Below are positions 21,709 to 34,741 of a stretch of DNA of 64,000 bases, in pieces. The position numbers and the translations under genes were made by a program. Within the stretch, counting starts at the first letter, position 1. Each line of letters opens with the position of its first letter. The notes beneath the pieces were generated by a model. The model saw only the letters and a list, made by a program, of their open reading frames with translations. It did not search any database and was not told the origin of the DNA. Origin of the DNA: Imbricaverruca yamaguchii (taxonomy: Eukaryota; Arthropoda; Thecostraca; Neoverrucidae); assembly GCA_034440575.1 (NCBI GenBank), contig JAOTOL010001553.1:1160501-1224500 (forward strand). Reading direction: 5' to 3'.

Positions 21709-22284
21709 CAAACGACCGAGAACAGCAGGCCAGCGTCGCCGCAGCCTCCATCTCGCGCCGCGACCGGCGGGCGGAGCGGCATCCGAGTCACTGCTGTCGG
21801 CGTGCTGTGGGGCAGCTGCCGGCGTGGCAAATATGCGCACCGTGTGCACGCTCCGGGCATTGTCATGGTGATCCGGCTGTGGGAACGTGTTGTTGCCGCC
21901 GGAGACCCCTGCGACGCGCACCACGGACGACTGCCCTGTGTGACCGTGACTGTTGGACTCGCTCCCATGCTCCGACCAGTGGTGCTCCATCTTCGTATTA
22001 TCGAGCCGCCTCGTCATCTCTCGTCGTGACATCGATCTACATAACGGTGTTGTTTGTCTCCTTTGTGGCACTATCACGGGCCCATGATGACTATGTGTTT
22101 AAATAATGGTGGCTACATACGATTTGTTAATTAGCTGACTACTTATCAGCTCCAGGTTGACGTACCATTCGGCGGTGCTCAGACGAGAGAGAACGTCGGG
22201 TCTCTTCCGTCGCCAGTTGCTAAAATTAGAAGCGAAGAGGTACCGTCTGTGACCGCGGAGCTGGATTGATTGTCGAAGACCCAT

Positions 22285-22525
22285 ACTGAGATTACAGCAT
22301 CTCTATCTAGACACGGCAGTGATTACAGTAGCTCTGGTCGAGACACGGCAGTGATTACCGTATCTCTGTTGAGATTCCGGTAGTGATTACAGTAGCTCTG
22401 CGTCTAGACACGGCAATGAGTATCTTATCTGTGTCGAGACACGGCGGTGATTACCGTATCTCTGTCGGGACAGGCCAGTGATTACAGTAGCTCTGTTGAG
22501 ACACGGTAGTGATTACAGCAGCTCT
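22285..22525. repeat. 31-33-bp minisatellite, about 8 copies
   Basis: GATTACAGTAGCTCTG and GATTACCGTATCTCTG variants recur every 31-33 bases (22321, 22353, 22385, 22418, 22449, 22480, 22511), each followed by a GAGACACGGCAGT-like tail. Confidence 0.92.
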
Positions 22526-22819
22526 GTGGAGAGATGGTGGAGCGATGGCGTGAAGCCGCGATTTGGCAGCGCAGAATAATTAGGAGCCGCGGAACAGGTG
22601 TAGCTCGGTGAGGTATTGACGGGATCACAGCTATATCTCATCATCAGGGAACAGAGCTTCGACCCGGGGGGATACAATCGCAAGGGCAGGGCGATGGTCC
22701 AGGGAAGCCTGCCAAGCAACCTTCATTACGGAGCGGAGATATCACTGTGGGGGAGGGGGGGTCTGATGACGGCAACTGGCTGGGGTGCAGACCAGCGTGA
22801 CTGATGAAGGCAGCCGGAT

Positions 22820-23470
22820 CGGAGCGGACACCGGTCAGCGGACCGAGGACTGGACACCGGTCAGCGGGCCGAGGACCGGACACCGGTCAGCGGACCGAGG
22901 ACTGGACACCGGTCAGCGGACCGAGGACTGGACACCGGTCAGCGGACCGAGGACTGGACACCGGTCGGCGGACCGAGGACTGGATACCGGTCAGTGGACC
23001 GAGGACTGGACAGCGGTCATTGGACCGTGGACCGGACACTGGTCAGTGGACCGAGGACTGGCCTCCGGTCAGCGGACCGAGGACTGGACAGCGGTCATTG
23101 GACCGAGGACCGGACACTGGTCAACGGACCGAGGACTGGCCTCCGGTCAGCGGACCGAGGACTGGACACCGGTCATTGGACCGAGGACCGGACACCGGTC
23201 AGCGGACCGAGGACTGGACAGCGGTGAACGGACCGAGGACTGGACACCGGTCAGCGGACTGAGGACTGGACACCGGTCGGCGGACCGAGGACTGGACACC
23301 GGTCAGCGGACCGAGGACTGGACACCGGTCAGCGGACCGAGGACTGGACACCGGTCAGCGGACCGAGGACTGGACACCCGTCAGCGGACCGAGGACTGGA
23401 CACCGGTCAGCAGACCGAGGACTGGACACCGGTCATTGGACCGAGGACTGGACACCGGTCGGTGGAAAGA
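22820..23470. repeat. 26-bp minisatellite, about 25 copies
   Basis: GGACCGAGGACTGGACACCG plus GTCAGC forms the 26-base unit. Variant units (CATTGG, CAGTGG, CAACGG, GCCTCCGG for GACACCGG) are interspersed in a partly periodic order between 22985 and 23240, hinting at block duplication inside the array. Three plus frames are open through it; judged non-coding. Confidence 0.96.
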
Positions 23471-24724
23471 GTGAACTGTTGCGGGTGGTGCTGCTGCGGC
23501 TGCTGCGACTTGGACACAAGTGGTGCCATCTGAGTCGTCGTGTGCTTCGTTGCCTGTGAGGCACTTGTGGTTGCAGTGCGCTGTCGGCCGTACAGACATC
23601 GGACCGCAAGCCCTGCTCCAGGTGATTGCCTCCTGAAATGGCAGATAATGATATGATACTCTGTACCCCCAGGGCGTCGATTTATGAGAATGGTTGGTAG
23701 AGACGGGGAAATTCAATTCGCTTAAAATATCTTGTTGATATAATGTCCGTCATCATAGCATTGGGTGATGTGACAAATGATCTGTAGCACTCGATCGCTT
23801 GCGTGAGGCATATAAACGACCGTCCACAATTTACTGCTTTCTGTCCCTTGCTCATTGATTAATCAGCGTCATTCAGTTTTCCGGTATCCATAATGCTATA
23901 GATTTGATCCTCATCTAACTTGTACATCTAACTTATCTGAATCTATCTTCATCTAACTTATTCATCTAATTTATTCAACATCTAACTTATTCATCGTCTC
24001 AGTTCTTAAAAAAGAAGAAGTTTAAACGTACATTATAAGCGTACACTGTAAGTGCATGCTCACCGGAGCTGGACATCCATAGACTGAAACTGCTAGCTCT
24101 CCCTGTTCTGCAATATGCTATGAAAAATGATAATTTCGAAGATCATAATCAGAAGCGCATTGTGCAAGTGCACTCGCAGCTTCCGCTGCTTGTTCTCAAT
24201 ATACTATAAGGTCACGGTCTCTCCGTATTCACTATGCACGGTGTGTGTGCAGACGCTGCTGGCTAGAGCCCTGCTCTGACGCGACTGACCCTGTCCCCGG
24301 GGAACAGTCGGAAGTTGGCCGCGCATCCGTGGACGTCTATGGCACCATCAACATAAACCACGGTCCGCGCTCCACACACATGCGACAGACGCACAACACG
24401 TTTGACGTTTGACAAAGGTGGAAGAGCCAGCGCCACTCTGTCCCGTGTGACTATTGCTATGCGCCGCTGGCGACATACGCCATCGTTAAGATGGTGGGAA
24501 GTGAGGAGAGTGGAGCCCTGCCTCCTCATCTTCGTGCGCCTATGAGCTAGATTGCAGCATTGCTGTACTCAGCATCTACTTGGCTGCCATTGCCTGATGT
24601 TCTGAGCTGCTCAAGTGAAGAGCAAGTATCATCTTTTTGCGGGCCGAGCGGGCGGATGGCTGTAAGTGGTAAAGAATGCCATGATCACGGGCTGTCGCGA
24701 CTGCAACGTGTCTGCTCGTCTAAC
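23471..24724. other. AT-rich unique spacer
   Basis: Largely AT-rich. CATCTAACTTATTCATCTAA-type short repeats at 23920-23995. No gene supported; short frames lack codon bias. Confidence 0.5.
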
Positions 24725-25030
24725 CCCCCTCTCTCTCTATCTCTCCCTCTCATCTCTTTCCTCTCTCTCCTCTCTCTCTCTCACTCTCACTCTCCGCATA
24801 TCCTTCCATTTTTGTCACTCTGTTTCTCCCTCTGTCGCAACGTACCTATCTGTTCCTCTCTCTATATATATCTCACCTTTCCTTCTCACCCCACTTCCTC
24901 TCTCGTCTCTTCTACCTTTTATTACATCCACCTTTCCCTCTCCTCTCTCTCTCCCTCCCTCATCCATTTCCTCCATCGCTTCTTCCCATTTTGTTCCATC
25001 GTTATCGACCCCTCTCTATCTTTCCCTTTA
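24725..25030 (+). repeat. CT-rich polypyrimidine tract
   Basis: Dense TCTCTC runs mixed with TTCC and CCCT over about 300 bases. Such tracts can form triplexes (known property) but nothing else is visible. Confidence 0.9.
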
Positions 25031-25077
25031 TTTCCTGGAAAAACAATCTGCAGTGCCTCTGACCTTTGACCTAGCTG

Positions 25078-25330
25078 GCGAGGCTGGGAGAGGTAGGAAG
25101 AGGTTGGGAGAGGTTGGGAGTGGTTGGGAAAGTTTGAAAGTGACTGGGAGTAGTTGAGAGTGGTTGAGAGAGATTGGGAGAGGTTAGGAGAGATTGAGAT
25201 TTGCTGCGAGTGGTTTAGAATGGTTGAGAGGGGTTGGAAGAGGCTGAGTTTGATTGAGATTGATTGACATTGGTTGAGAGTGGTTTAGAGTCGTTGTGTG
25301 TGGTAGGGAGAGGTTAGGAGACTCAGGCTT
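25078..25330 (+). repeat. G/T/A-rich degenerate 10-bp repeat
   Basis: GAGAGGTTGG, GAGTGGTTGA and GAGATTG words recur roughly every 10 bases with many substitutions, pyrimidine-poor on the plus strand. Confidence 0.85.
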
Positions 25331-25433
25331 CCTGGGCAGCGGTTGAGAGAACGTGCGGGCGGCCAGCCGTCGGTCCGCCAAGTCCGGCTTTGGCTATTTG
25401 CGCCGGGCACGACAACATAACCTACCGCGTAAT

Positions 25434-27659
25434 GAGGTGCCAACTGAAGTGACGAGGCAGGGAGCCCAAGCTGAAGTGACGCGGCAGGGAGCCGCCAGCT
25501 GAAGTGACGCGGCAGGGAGCCGCCAGCAGAAGTGACGAGGCAGGGAGCCGCCAGCTGAAGTGACGAGGCAGGGAGCCGCCAGCTGAAGTGACGAGGCAGG
25601 GAGCCGCCAGCTGAAGTGACGAGGGCAGGAGCCGCCAGCAGAAGTGACGAGGGGGAGCCGCCAGCTGAAGTGACGAGGCAGGAGCCGCCAGCTGAAGTGA
25701 CGAGGCAGGGAGCCGCCAGCTGAAGTGACGAGGCAGGGAGCCGCCAGCTGAAGTGACGAGGCAGGGAGCCGCCAGCAGAAGTGACGAGGCAGGGAGCCGC
25801 CAGCTGAAGTGACGCGGCAGGGAGCCGCCAGCTGAAGTGACGCGACAGGGAGCCGCCAGCAGAAGTGACGAGGCAGGGAGCCGCCAGCTGAAGTGACGCG
25901 GCAGGGAGCCGCCAGCAGAAGTGACGGGCGAAGTGACGAGGCAGGGAGCCGCCAGCTGAAGTGACGAGGCAGGGAGCCGCCAGCTGAAGTGACGAGGCAG
26001 GGAGCCGCCAGCTGAAGTGACGAGGCAGGGAGCCGCCAGCTGAAGTGAAGTGACGAAGTGGCAGGGAGCCGCCAGCTGAAGTGACGAGGCAGGGAGGCCA
26101 GCTGAGTGACGAGGCAGGGAGCCGCCAGCTGAAGTGACGAGACAGGGAGCCGCCAGCAGAAGTGACGAGGCAGGGAGCCGCCAGCTGAAGTGACGAGGCA
26201 GGGAGCCGCCAGCTGAAGTGACGAGGCAGGAGCCGCCAGCTGAAGTGACGAGGCAGGGAGCCGCCAGCTGAAGTGACGAGGCAGGGAGCCGCCAGCTGAA
26301 GTGACGAGACAGGGAGCCGCCAGCTGAAGTGACGAGGCAGGGAGCCGCCAGCAGAAGTGACGCGGCAGGGAGCCGCCAGCTGAAGTGACGAGACAGGGAG
26401 CCGCCAGCTGAAGTGACGAGGCGGGGAGCCGCCAGCTGAAGTGACGAGGCAGGGAGCCCCAGCTGAAGTGACGAGGCAGGGAGCCGCCAGCTGAAGTGAC
26501 GAGGCAGGGAGCCGCCAGCTGAAGTGACGAGGAGGGCCCCAGCTGAGTGACGAGGGGAGCCGCCAGCTGAAGTGACGAGGCAGGGAGCCGCCAGCTGAAG
26601 TGACGAGGCAGGGAGCCCCAGCTGAAGTGACGAGGCAGGGAGCCGCCAGCAGAAGTGACGAGGCACAGGAGCCGCCAGCTGAAGTGACGAGGCAGGGAGC
26701 CGCCAGCAGAAGTGACGAGGCAGGGAGCCGCCAGCTGAAGTGACGAGGCAGGAGCCGCCAGCTGAAGTGACGAGGCAGGGAGCCGCCAGCTGAAGTGACG
26801 AGGCAGGGAGCCGCCAGCTGAAGTGACGAGGCAGGGAGCCGCCAGCTGAAGTGACGCAGAAGGCGAGGGGAGCCGCCAGCTGAAGTGACGAGGCAGGGAG
26901 CCGCCAGCTGAAGTGACGAGGCAGGGAGCCGCCAGCTGAAGTGACGAGGCAGGGAGCCGCCAGCTGAAGTGACGAGGCAGGGAGCCGAAGTGACGCAGCA
27001 GGGAGCCGCCAGCTGAAGTGACGCGACAGGGAGCCGCCAGCTGAAGTGACGAGGCAGGGAGCCGCCAGCTGAAGTGACGAGGCAGGGAGCCGCCAGCTGA
27101 AGTGACGAGGCAGGGAGCCGCCAGCTGAAGTGACGAGGCAGGGAGCCGCCAGCTGAAGTGACGAGGCGGGGAGCCGCCAGCTGAAGTGACGAGGCGGGGA
27201 GCCGCCAGCTGAAGTGACGAGGCAGGGAGCCCCAGCTGAAGTGACGAGGCAGGGAGCCGCCAGCTGAAGTGACGAGGCAGGGAGCCCCAGCTGAAGTGAC
27301 GTGACAGAGGCAGGGAGCCGCCAGCTGAAGTGACGAGGCAGGGAGCCGCCAGCTGAAGTGACGAGGCAGGGAGCCGCCAGCTGAAGTGACGAGGCAGGGA
27401 GCCGCCAGCTGAAGTGACGAGGCAGGGAGCCGCCAGCTGAAGGAAGTGACGAGGCAGGGAGCCGCCAGCTGAAGTGACGCGGCGGGGAGCCGCCAGCTGA
27501 AGTGACGCGACAGGGAGCCGCCAGCTGAAGTGGAGGCGGAGCCGCAGCGAAGTGACGCGACAGGGAGCCGCCAGCTGAAGTGACGAGGCAGGGAGCCGCC
27601 AGCTGAAGTGACGAGGCAGGGAGCCCCAGCTGAAGTGACGCGACAAGGAGCCGCCGACT
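25434..27659. repeat. 28-bp minisatellite, about 79 copies (largest array)
   Basis: GAGGCAGGGAGCCGCCAGCT plus GAAGTGAC forms the 28-base unit. Variants are frequent: GCGGCAGG, GCGACAGG, CCAGCAGAAG, GAGCCCCAG and short deletions. Each unit has a CAGCTG core in most copies. The minus strand carries overlapping frames of about 750 and 770 codons whose translation is only the repeat peptide (SSLQLAAPCLVTSAGGS-like) in shifted phase. Many indels not divisible by 3 leave all three frames showing the same peptide, which argues against coding. Confidence 0.98.
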
Positions 27660-27904
27660 GGCTTCCGGCGATGGTCTACAGTTGATGAATAAATTCATAA
27701 ATAATCCAAGCCAACAGGGAGGTTGACGCCTACTTTTCACGGGCCGGTTTTACCCTTGGCACTACTGACAGCTGCACTAACAGTCGGCAATGCTATCCAC
27801 GTCCACAGCTAAGCCAACAGTCATAATTAATGCACAACAGTAGGCGAGCAGATCAGTTGGTGTTCCGAGCGGGACGACGTTTGCAGAGGCGCGTGGTGGT
27901 GCCA
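27660..27904. other. short spacer between the two largest arrays
   Basis: About 245 bases of AT-rich unique sequence; no gene seen. Confidence 0.5.
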
Positions 27905-29545
27905 GTCGGAGGAGGAGCGGGCCTCCCCCACCTCCAGTCGGCGGAGGAGCGACCCTCCCGCACCTCCAGTCGGCGGAGGAGTGGCCCTCCCGCACCTCCA
28001 GTCGGCGGAGGAGCGGCCCTCCCGCACCTCCAGTCGGCGGAGGAGCGGCCCTCCCCACCTCCAGTCGGCGGAGGAGCGCTCTCCGCACCTCCAGTCGGAG
28101 GAGGAGTGGCCCTCCGCACCTCCAGTCGGCGGAGGAGCGGCCCTCCTGCACCTCCAGTCGGCGGAGGGCGGCCCCGGGGCACCTCCAGTCGGGGGGGCCC
28201 ACCTCCAGTCGGGGAGGAGCGGCCCTCCCGACCTCCGGAGGGCCCCCCTCCGTCGGGGAGGGCGGCCCTCCGCACCTCCAGTCGGCGGGGGCGCTCCGCA
28301 CCTCCAGTGGAGGGCGGCCTCCGCACCTCCAGTCGGCGGAGGAGCGGCCCTCCCGCACCTCCAGTCGGCGGAGGGGCGGCTCTCCCGCACCTCCAGTCGG
28401 CGGAGAAGCGGCCCTCCTGCACCTCCAGTCGGCGGAGGAGCGGCCCTCCCGCACCTCCAGTCGGAGGAGGAGTGGCCCTCCCGCACCTCCAGTCGGCGGA
28501 GGAGCGGCCCTCCTGCACCTCCAGTCGGCGGAGGGGCGGCCCTCCCGCACCTCCAGTCGGAGGAGGAGCACCTCCAGTCGGCGGAGGGGCGGCCCTCCCG
28601 CACCTCCAGTCGGCGGAGGAGCGGCCCTCCCGCACCTCCAGTCGGCGGAGGAGCGGCCCTCCCGCACCTCCAGTCGGCGGAGGAGCGGCTCTCCCGCACC
28701 TCCAGTCGGCGGAGGAGCGGCCCTCCCGCACCTCCAGTCGGCGGAGGAGCGGCCCTCCCGCACCTCCAGTCGGCGGAGGAGCGGCCCTCCCGCACCTCAG
28801 TGGAGTCGGAGGGGCGGCCCTCCCGCACCTCCAGTCGGCGGAGGAGCGGCCCCCCCCCCGCACCTCCAGTCGGAGGAGGAGCGGCTCTCCCGCACCTCCA
28901 GTCGGCGGAGGAGCGGCCCTCCCGCACCTCCAGTCGGCGGAGGAGCGGCCCTCCCGCACCTCCAGTCGGCGGAGGAGCGGCCCTCCCGCACCTCCAGTCG
29001 GCGGAGGAGCGGCCCTCCCGCACCTCCAGTCGGCGGAGGAGCGGCCCTCCCGCACCTCCAGTCGGCGGAGGAGCGGCCCTCCCCGCACCTCCAGTCGGCG
29101 GAGGAGCGGCCCTCCCGCACCTCCAGTCGGGGGGCGCCTCCCGCACCTCCAGTCGGCGGAGGAGCGGCCCTCCCGCACCTCCAGTCGGAGGAGGAGCGGC
29201 CCTCCCGCACCTCCAGTCGGCGGAGGAGCGGCCCTCCCGCACCTCCAGTCGGCGGAGGAGCGGCCCTCCCGCACCTCCAGTCGGCGGAGGAGCGGCCCTC
29301 CCGCACCTCCAGTCGGAGGAGGAGCGGCTCTCCAGCACCTCCAATCGGCGGAGGAGCGGCCCTCCCGCACCTCCAGTCGGCGGAGGAGCGGCCCTCCTGC
29401 ACCTCCAGTCGGCGGAGGAGCGGCCCTCCCGCACCTCCAGTCGGCGGAGGAGCGGCCCTCCCGCACCTCCAGTCGGAGGAGGAGCGGCCCTCCCGCACCT
29501 CCAGTCGGAGGAGGAGCGGCCCTCCCGCACATCCAGTCGGCTGGA
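27905..29545. repeat. 32-bp minisatellite, about 51 copies
   Basis: GGCGGAGGAGCGGCCCTCCC plus GCACCTCCAGTC makes the 32-base unit. Copies between 28020 and 28320 and near 28565, 28795 and 29130 carry deletions, so frames shift within the array; the interior right part is nearly homogeneous. Both strands have frames of 300-670 codons made of the repeat only (PPTGGAG or GGAALPHLQSAEERP type), judged artefacts. Confidence 0.98.
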
Positions 29546-29588
29546 CCGCTGGCAGGCATCGCTCGCAGGCGCCAGACCGCCGCCGGGC

Positions 29589-29660
29589 CCCTGACACGGC
29601 GGCGGCCCCTGACCCGGCCCCTGACCCGGCCCCTGACCCGGCCGCTGACCCGGCCGCTGA
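29589..29660. repeat. 12-bp repeat CCCTGACCCGGC
   Basis: About six copies of CCCCTGACCCGG/CCGCTGACCCGG in a row. Confidence 0.9.
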
Positions 29661-29677
29661 CCGCCGTGTGGTCGGCA

Positions 29678-29706
29678 TGGCGGCGGCGGCGGCGGCGGCG
29701 GCAGTT
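29678..29706. repeat. (GGC)n trinucleotide repeat
   Basis: Short run of GGC/CGG triplets, about nine copies, reading poly-Ala in one frame. Confidence 0.9.
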
Positions 29707-31857
29707 TTCCCAGCCGGCGTCGGCGCCGCCGCCGCCGTGCTAGGCACCTGTGTGCCGGCGCAGTCTCTCCACTGCTGGTACAGCCGCCACCGCGCCGCTG
29801 ACTCACCGGCTCAGGAGTACCTGCCGGGGGGGGGCTCATCTACCCGTGATGGACCGCAATCCGTCCGCATCACGATGCTATGAAGCTGCCAGCTGCGTCA
29901 TGCCGAAACGGCCCGCAGCTGAAAGGCGCGTGGCTCAGTGTTTTTGGTGACTTTTGTGGCCCACCAGTGACTCGCAATTTGTCACTGGGCGGACGCTACT
30001 TACTCGGGCAGATTTTGATTGGGTGTTTTGCGGCTCTGCCGGAGGGTTAGATGACTGCGCAGGACCTTTTTGCAGTCGGAATTATTTCGCAACGTAATGT
30101 GACCGTGAGGCTCATTTGTAGAGCGGACAGGTACTCCACTCACTTGGGCCGGAAATTACTGCAGCACCCAACCAGCAGTGCGAGACTGCCTTGGCACATG
30201 TGCCTTTGCCACGAGTTTCAAGTGGTTGGGGCATGGTTCACTCGATGTCTGCCAACACCCTCCCCCCCTCCACACACACATACACACACACTGATAACCG
30301 AGTTCCAACCCCCGACCCCCGTTAACAGGCAAACTTCCCCTCCCCCAGCCGCCCCTTGGAATGTGTAAAAATGCGCCCCCGGAGTGGACTGGCTCTCCTC
30401 TCGAGGAGTGTGTCCCCTCCCACCAAGGCAACATACCAGCCCCTGACAGGTAAGCTTTATGTTGGGTTGTGTCTTCCGAATTAAGTGCTGGAATGGTATA
30501 TTTTATCCACGCATCGCAATATAGGTAAGGGACCTTGTATTGGTCGGACAGTTATCTCTCACGCGAGTTCATCAATGACTGTCACGGCGGCAACATTTTG
30601 CCCACTGACAGCCCGTGCGACCGAAAACGACAGGCATTTGTCGCAACACTGGCCGGCATACGGGAGTAATAGTCTTTGTCGAATAATAGTCTTTGTCGGC
30701 GCTGCCGTCTGTGCGAACCTCCTCGCCACGCCGCCATGACACACGTCAGGGCGAAGTTCGGCGAGCGAGGGCTGAGCGGCGGCTTCCGTTGCGAGCGAAG
30801 TGCATCGTCACGCCCGTTTCCGATTTCGTTTCGGAAACGAGCGCCCCAGACGGCGGCCCGTTTCCGATTGTCTGAACACCTTCCCAGCCAGGCCGCGGCG
30901 CGCTGCGACGTCGCCAGCTGAGGTAGTCGGAGCACCTGCGCTCGTTATCTCCGTCAGTGTGACCGCTTGTCACCGTCTGACTTCAGTGTCGGCTTGTCGA
31001 CCAGTGGGCACACGCATTAGCGCTGCGCCGCAGTGCGCGCACGCCGCCGAAACTTGCCTGTGCTGGCGCTGCGTGATGAAAAAAGGAGCGCTTACTCACC
31101 AACGCGTCGGAGAGAAATGTAACTGTCAGCGGTCCAGTAGAGTAACTGGCAAACAGTGCTGGTTGGCTGATGGCTAGATGCTAGATATGAAACATCGAAG
31201 ACATGACTCCGTATACAGTGACATGGGAAGAAGTGGGCAGACCGGGACATTGCATGTTCACAGTACCGAGAGAAGGAAGCGGCATGTCCTGCCTATTTCG
31301 TAATTCTAGGATACGTCGTTCCGAGCTATGAGCGCATCAAAGTCGCGACGGTCGAACAGGGGTCCGCGTCCGATCGGGAAGGGTGGCTCATGACTTTTTG
31401 TTCATGCACCTCCCGGAGTAGAATTGCTTAGTCTTCACATCGTTCGTTATCGTTTGTTCGAGCAACCCTTTTTATGAAGTGCTCAGCAAAGAAATACCTT
31501 CAACATCATGCCAGCGCGTCTCTCATCTTTTGACCGGGCTGAGTCCCGCGAGCGGCTGCAGAAGTGCCACCCGGACACAGGCTGCTCCACACGCGCTAAA
31601 CACCGGCAAGCGACGAACACGCCCTTGGCGGTCAGCTGTCGCGACCGGCAGACGCTGTTTTGCCGCCGGTGTTTTGTCGCCACCTCGGCGGCGAAAATGG
31701 CGGCAATTTCCGGCGGTCGAGTGCCGGAGGAGTCACGCCGGCCGGCCGGCGGCGCCTCGTTCCCATGGCGGGCGGGCCGGCGGCGCGGCGGCTCGCGGGC
31801 AGACTGCCGCCACCGCGCGCCGCCGCCGCCCGCGCCGAGCCGGCTCCTCACGGCAGG
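29707..31857. other. unique spacer, partly CpG-rich
   Basis: About 2.1 kb without a tandem array. A CpG-rich portion at 30690-31060 includes a small hairpin; 31180-31500 is mixed. The last 350 bases (31500-31857) are GC-rich with overlapping open frames leading into the next array. No exon with a convincing donor before 33183 was found. Confidence 0.45.
30815..30839. repeat. 9-bp-arm hairpin
   Basis: CGTTTCCGA (30815-30823) and TCGGAAACG (30831-30839) are perfect complements around a 7-base loop. CCGTTTCCGATT recurs at about 30868. Confidence 0.6.
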
Positions 31858-31905
31858 CGACCTGCGGCGACCTGTGGCGACCTGTGGCGACCTGTGGCGA
31901 CCTCG
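31858..31905. repeat. GACCTGTGGC short repeat
   Basis: Five consecutive copies of a 10-base unit GACCTGTGGC or GACCTGCGGC. Confidence 0.9.
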
Positions 31906-31920
31906 GCTGCCCGTGTCGGA

Positions 31921-32700
31921 CCCCACCAGGCGTCAGGAGACCCACCCACCAGGCGTCAGGAGACACACCTACCAGGCGTCAGGAGACCCACCCACCAGGC
32001 GTCAGGAGACCCACCCACCAGGCGTCAGGAGACCCACCCACCAGGCGTCAGGAGACCCACCCACCAGGCGTCAGGAGACCCACCCACCAGGCGTCAGGAG
32101 ACACACCTACCAGGCGTCAGGAGACACACCCACCAGGCGTCAGGAGACCCACCCACCAGGCGTCAGGAGACCCACCCACCAGGCGTCAGGAGACACACCC
32201 ACCAGGCGTCAGGAGACCCACCCACCAGGCGTCAGGAGACCCACCCACCACGCACCCACCAGGCGTCAGGAGACCCACCCACCAGGCGTCAGGAGACCCA
32301 CCCACCAGGCGTCAGGAGACCCACCCACCAGGCGTCAGGAGACACACCCACCAGGCGTCAGGAGACCCACCCACCAGGCGTCAGGAGACCCACCCACCAG
32401 GCGTCAGGAGACACACCCACCAAGCGTCAGGAGACCCACCCCAGGCGTCAGGAGACAACCACCAGGCGTCAGGAGACACACCCACCAAGCGTCAGGAGAC
32501 CCACCCACCAGGCGTCAGGAGACACACCCACCAGGCGTCAGGAGACACACCCACCAGGCGTCAGGAGACCCACCCACCAGGGCCGGGACCCACCACCAGG
32601 CGCCAGGAGACCCATCCACCAGGTGTCAGGAGACACACCCACCAGGCGCCAGGAGACCCATCCACCAGGTGTCAGGAGACACACCCACCAGGCTCCAGCA
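31921..32700. repeat. 23-bp minisatellite, about 33 copies
   Basis: ACCCACCCACCAGGCGTCAG recurs every 23 bases, with AC(A)CACCC and CCAAGCG variants and, at the right end, GGCGCCAGG and GGTGTCAGG variants. It sits about 145 bases upstream of the first supported exon. All plus frames stay open through it. Confidence 0.97.
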
Positions 32701-32845
32701 CTGCGACGGGTCCGGGCAGCGGCGGCACGCGTCACACTCGGTCAGCGTCAGACGCGGCAGGCGTTGTCTGGTCGTCGCGTCGCGTACGCGGATCCTGCGA
32801 CAGCTGCTCAGCTGCCCGACTGTGGCTGCCAGCGCAGCCGCAGTC

Positions 32846-33183
32846 ATGCTGGCGTTCGTCGACGTGCCCCGGTCGCCGCCCAAGCGTGCGGCGGCGCACC
32901 GGCGGGCCGGCGCGCGAGGCGCGTCTCGCAGCAGCGAGTCAGAGTCCACTCGGAGGGCCGCGGCGGCCACGCCGCTCGACGTCGAGTACCGGCTGGAGCT
33001 GGTGCCGGTGCTGGTGCGCCGGCGCACGCCGCAGCGCCGCTGCTCGTCGGTCGGCCCGGGCCAGGCGCAGGCGGCGCGCGCCGCCGTCGCCCGCGGCCTT
33101 CGCAGGTCGAGGTCGGTCCGGGTCAGCCGGCGCAGCGCCCTGTCAGACGACCTGCCGGCAGACGGAAGGCTCCGGGTCGCCAG
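32846..33183 (+). CDS. coding exon A (first coding or alternative exon), product unknown
   Basis: Starts at an ATG in CCGCAGTCATGCT and ends at GCC-AG before GTGAGC, a strong 5' splice site; the unspliced frame stops two bases into the intron. Length is 338 bases, 112 codons plus 2. Nearly every codon ends in G or C, unlike the other frames, which is the main coding evidence. The peptide begins MLAFVDVPRSPPKR, has a short acidic/hydrophobic stretch PLDVEYRLELVPVLVRRR, and is rich in Arg/Ser with kinase-type sites (RRCSSV, RRSALSDDL). No signal peptide, membrane segment or recognised domain. The frame is open upstream through the 23-bp array, so the true left edge could instead be the CAG at 32843 acting as an acceptor. 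Function not recognised. It shares start context, end sequence and phase with exon B at 44366. Confidence 0.6.
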
Positions 33184-33189
33184 GTGAGC
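33184..33189 (+). promoter_or_regulatory. 5' splice donor of exon A
   Basis: CAG|GTGAGC matches the metazoan donor consensus. It decides the exon end, because the reading frame would otherwise stop at TGA overlapping the donor. Confidence 0.6.
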
Positions 33190-33370
33190 GCTGGCACGCC
33201 ATGCGCCGCCCGAGAATCGCGCCGTGCCATACCTGGCGATCGACGAGGGCTCTGGCGGGTATTTCCGGCGGGTTCACGGTTTCGCTAACAGATTGTTCTG
33301 GTTGATTTAGGAATGAACGCGAGGACAGCTGCCTTCCGCTCTCTCTCACTATCTCCCCTCCCTCTCTCTC

Positions 33371-34741
<1,371 letters not shown>

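Larger units (their letters stand above)
20556..22284. other. spacer with E2F-like sites, hairpin and SINE
   Basis: Moderately AT-rich unique sequence. Two E2F-like words (20845, 20868), a long hairpin (21297-21344) and a SINE (21535-21708) lie here. No exon with coding bias was found. Confidence 0.5.

Noticed and set aside
22820..23470. CRISPR-like regular repeats
   Set aside because: Units are directly adjacent with no unique spacers, and the window is eukaryotic in character; it is a minisatellite. The same applies to all arrays here.
24640..24715. tRNA-like A box TGGCTGTAAGTGG
   Set aside because: No B box at the expected distance and no fold; probably chance.
25394..27740. Minus-strand open frames of about 750-770 codons
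   Set aside because: They are wholly the 28-bp repeat read in shifted phases; the same peptide appears in every frame because of indels not divisible by 3, and nothing but repeat is encoded.
27777..29839. Long frames on both strands, up to 670 codons
   Set aside because: Entirely the 32-bp minisatellite. Sense and antisense are equally open, which is composition, not coding.
31479..32845. Extension of exon A leftwards into a 500-600-codon protein
   Set aside because: The upstream frame is open only because the 23-bp repeat has no stops; all three frames are open. The exon is called only from the ATG at 32846.
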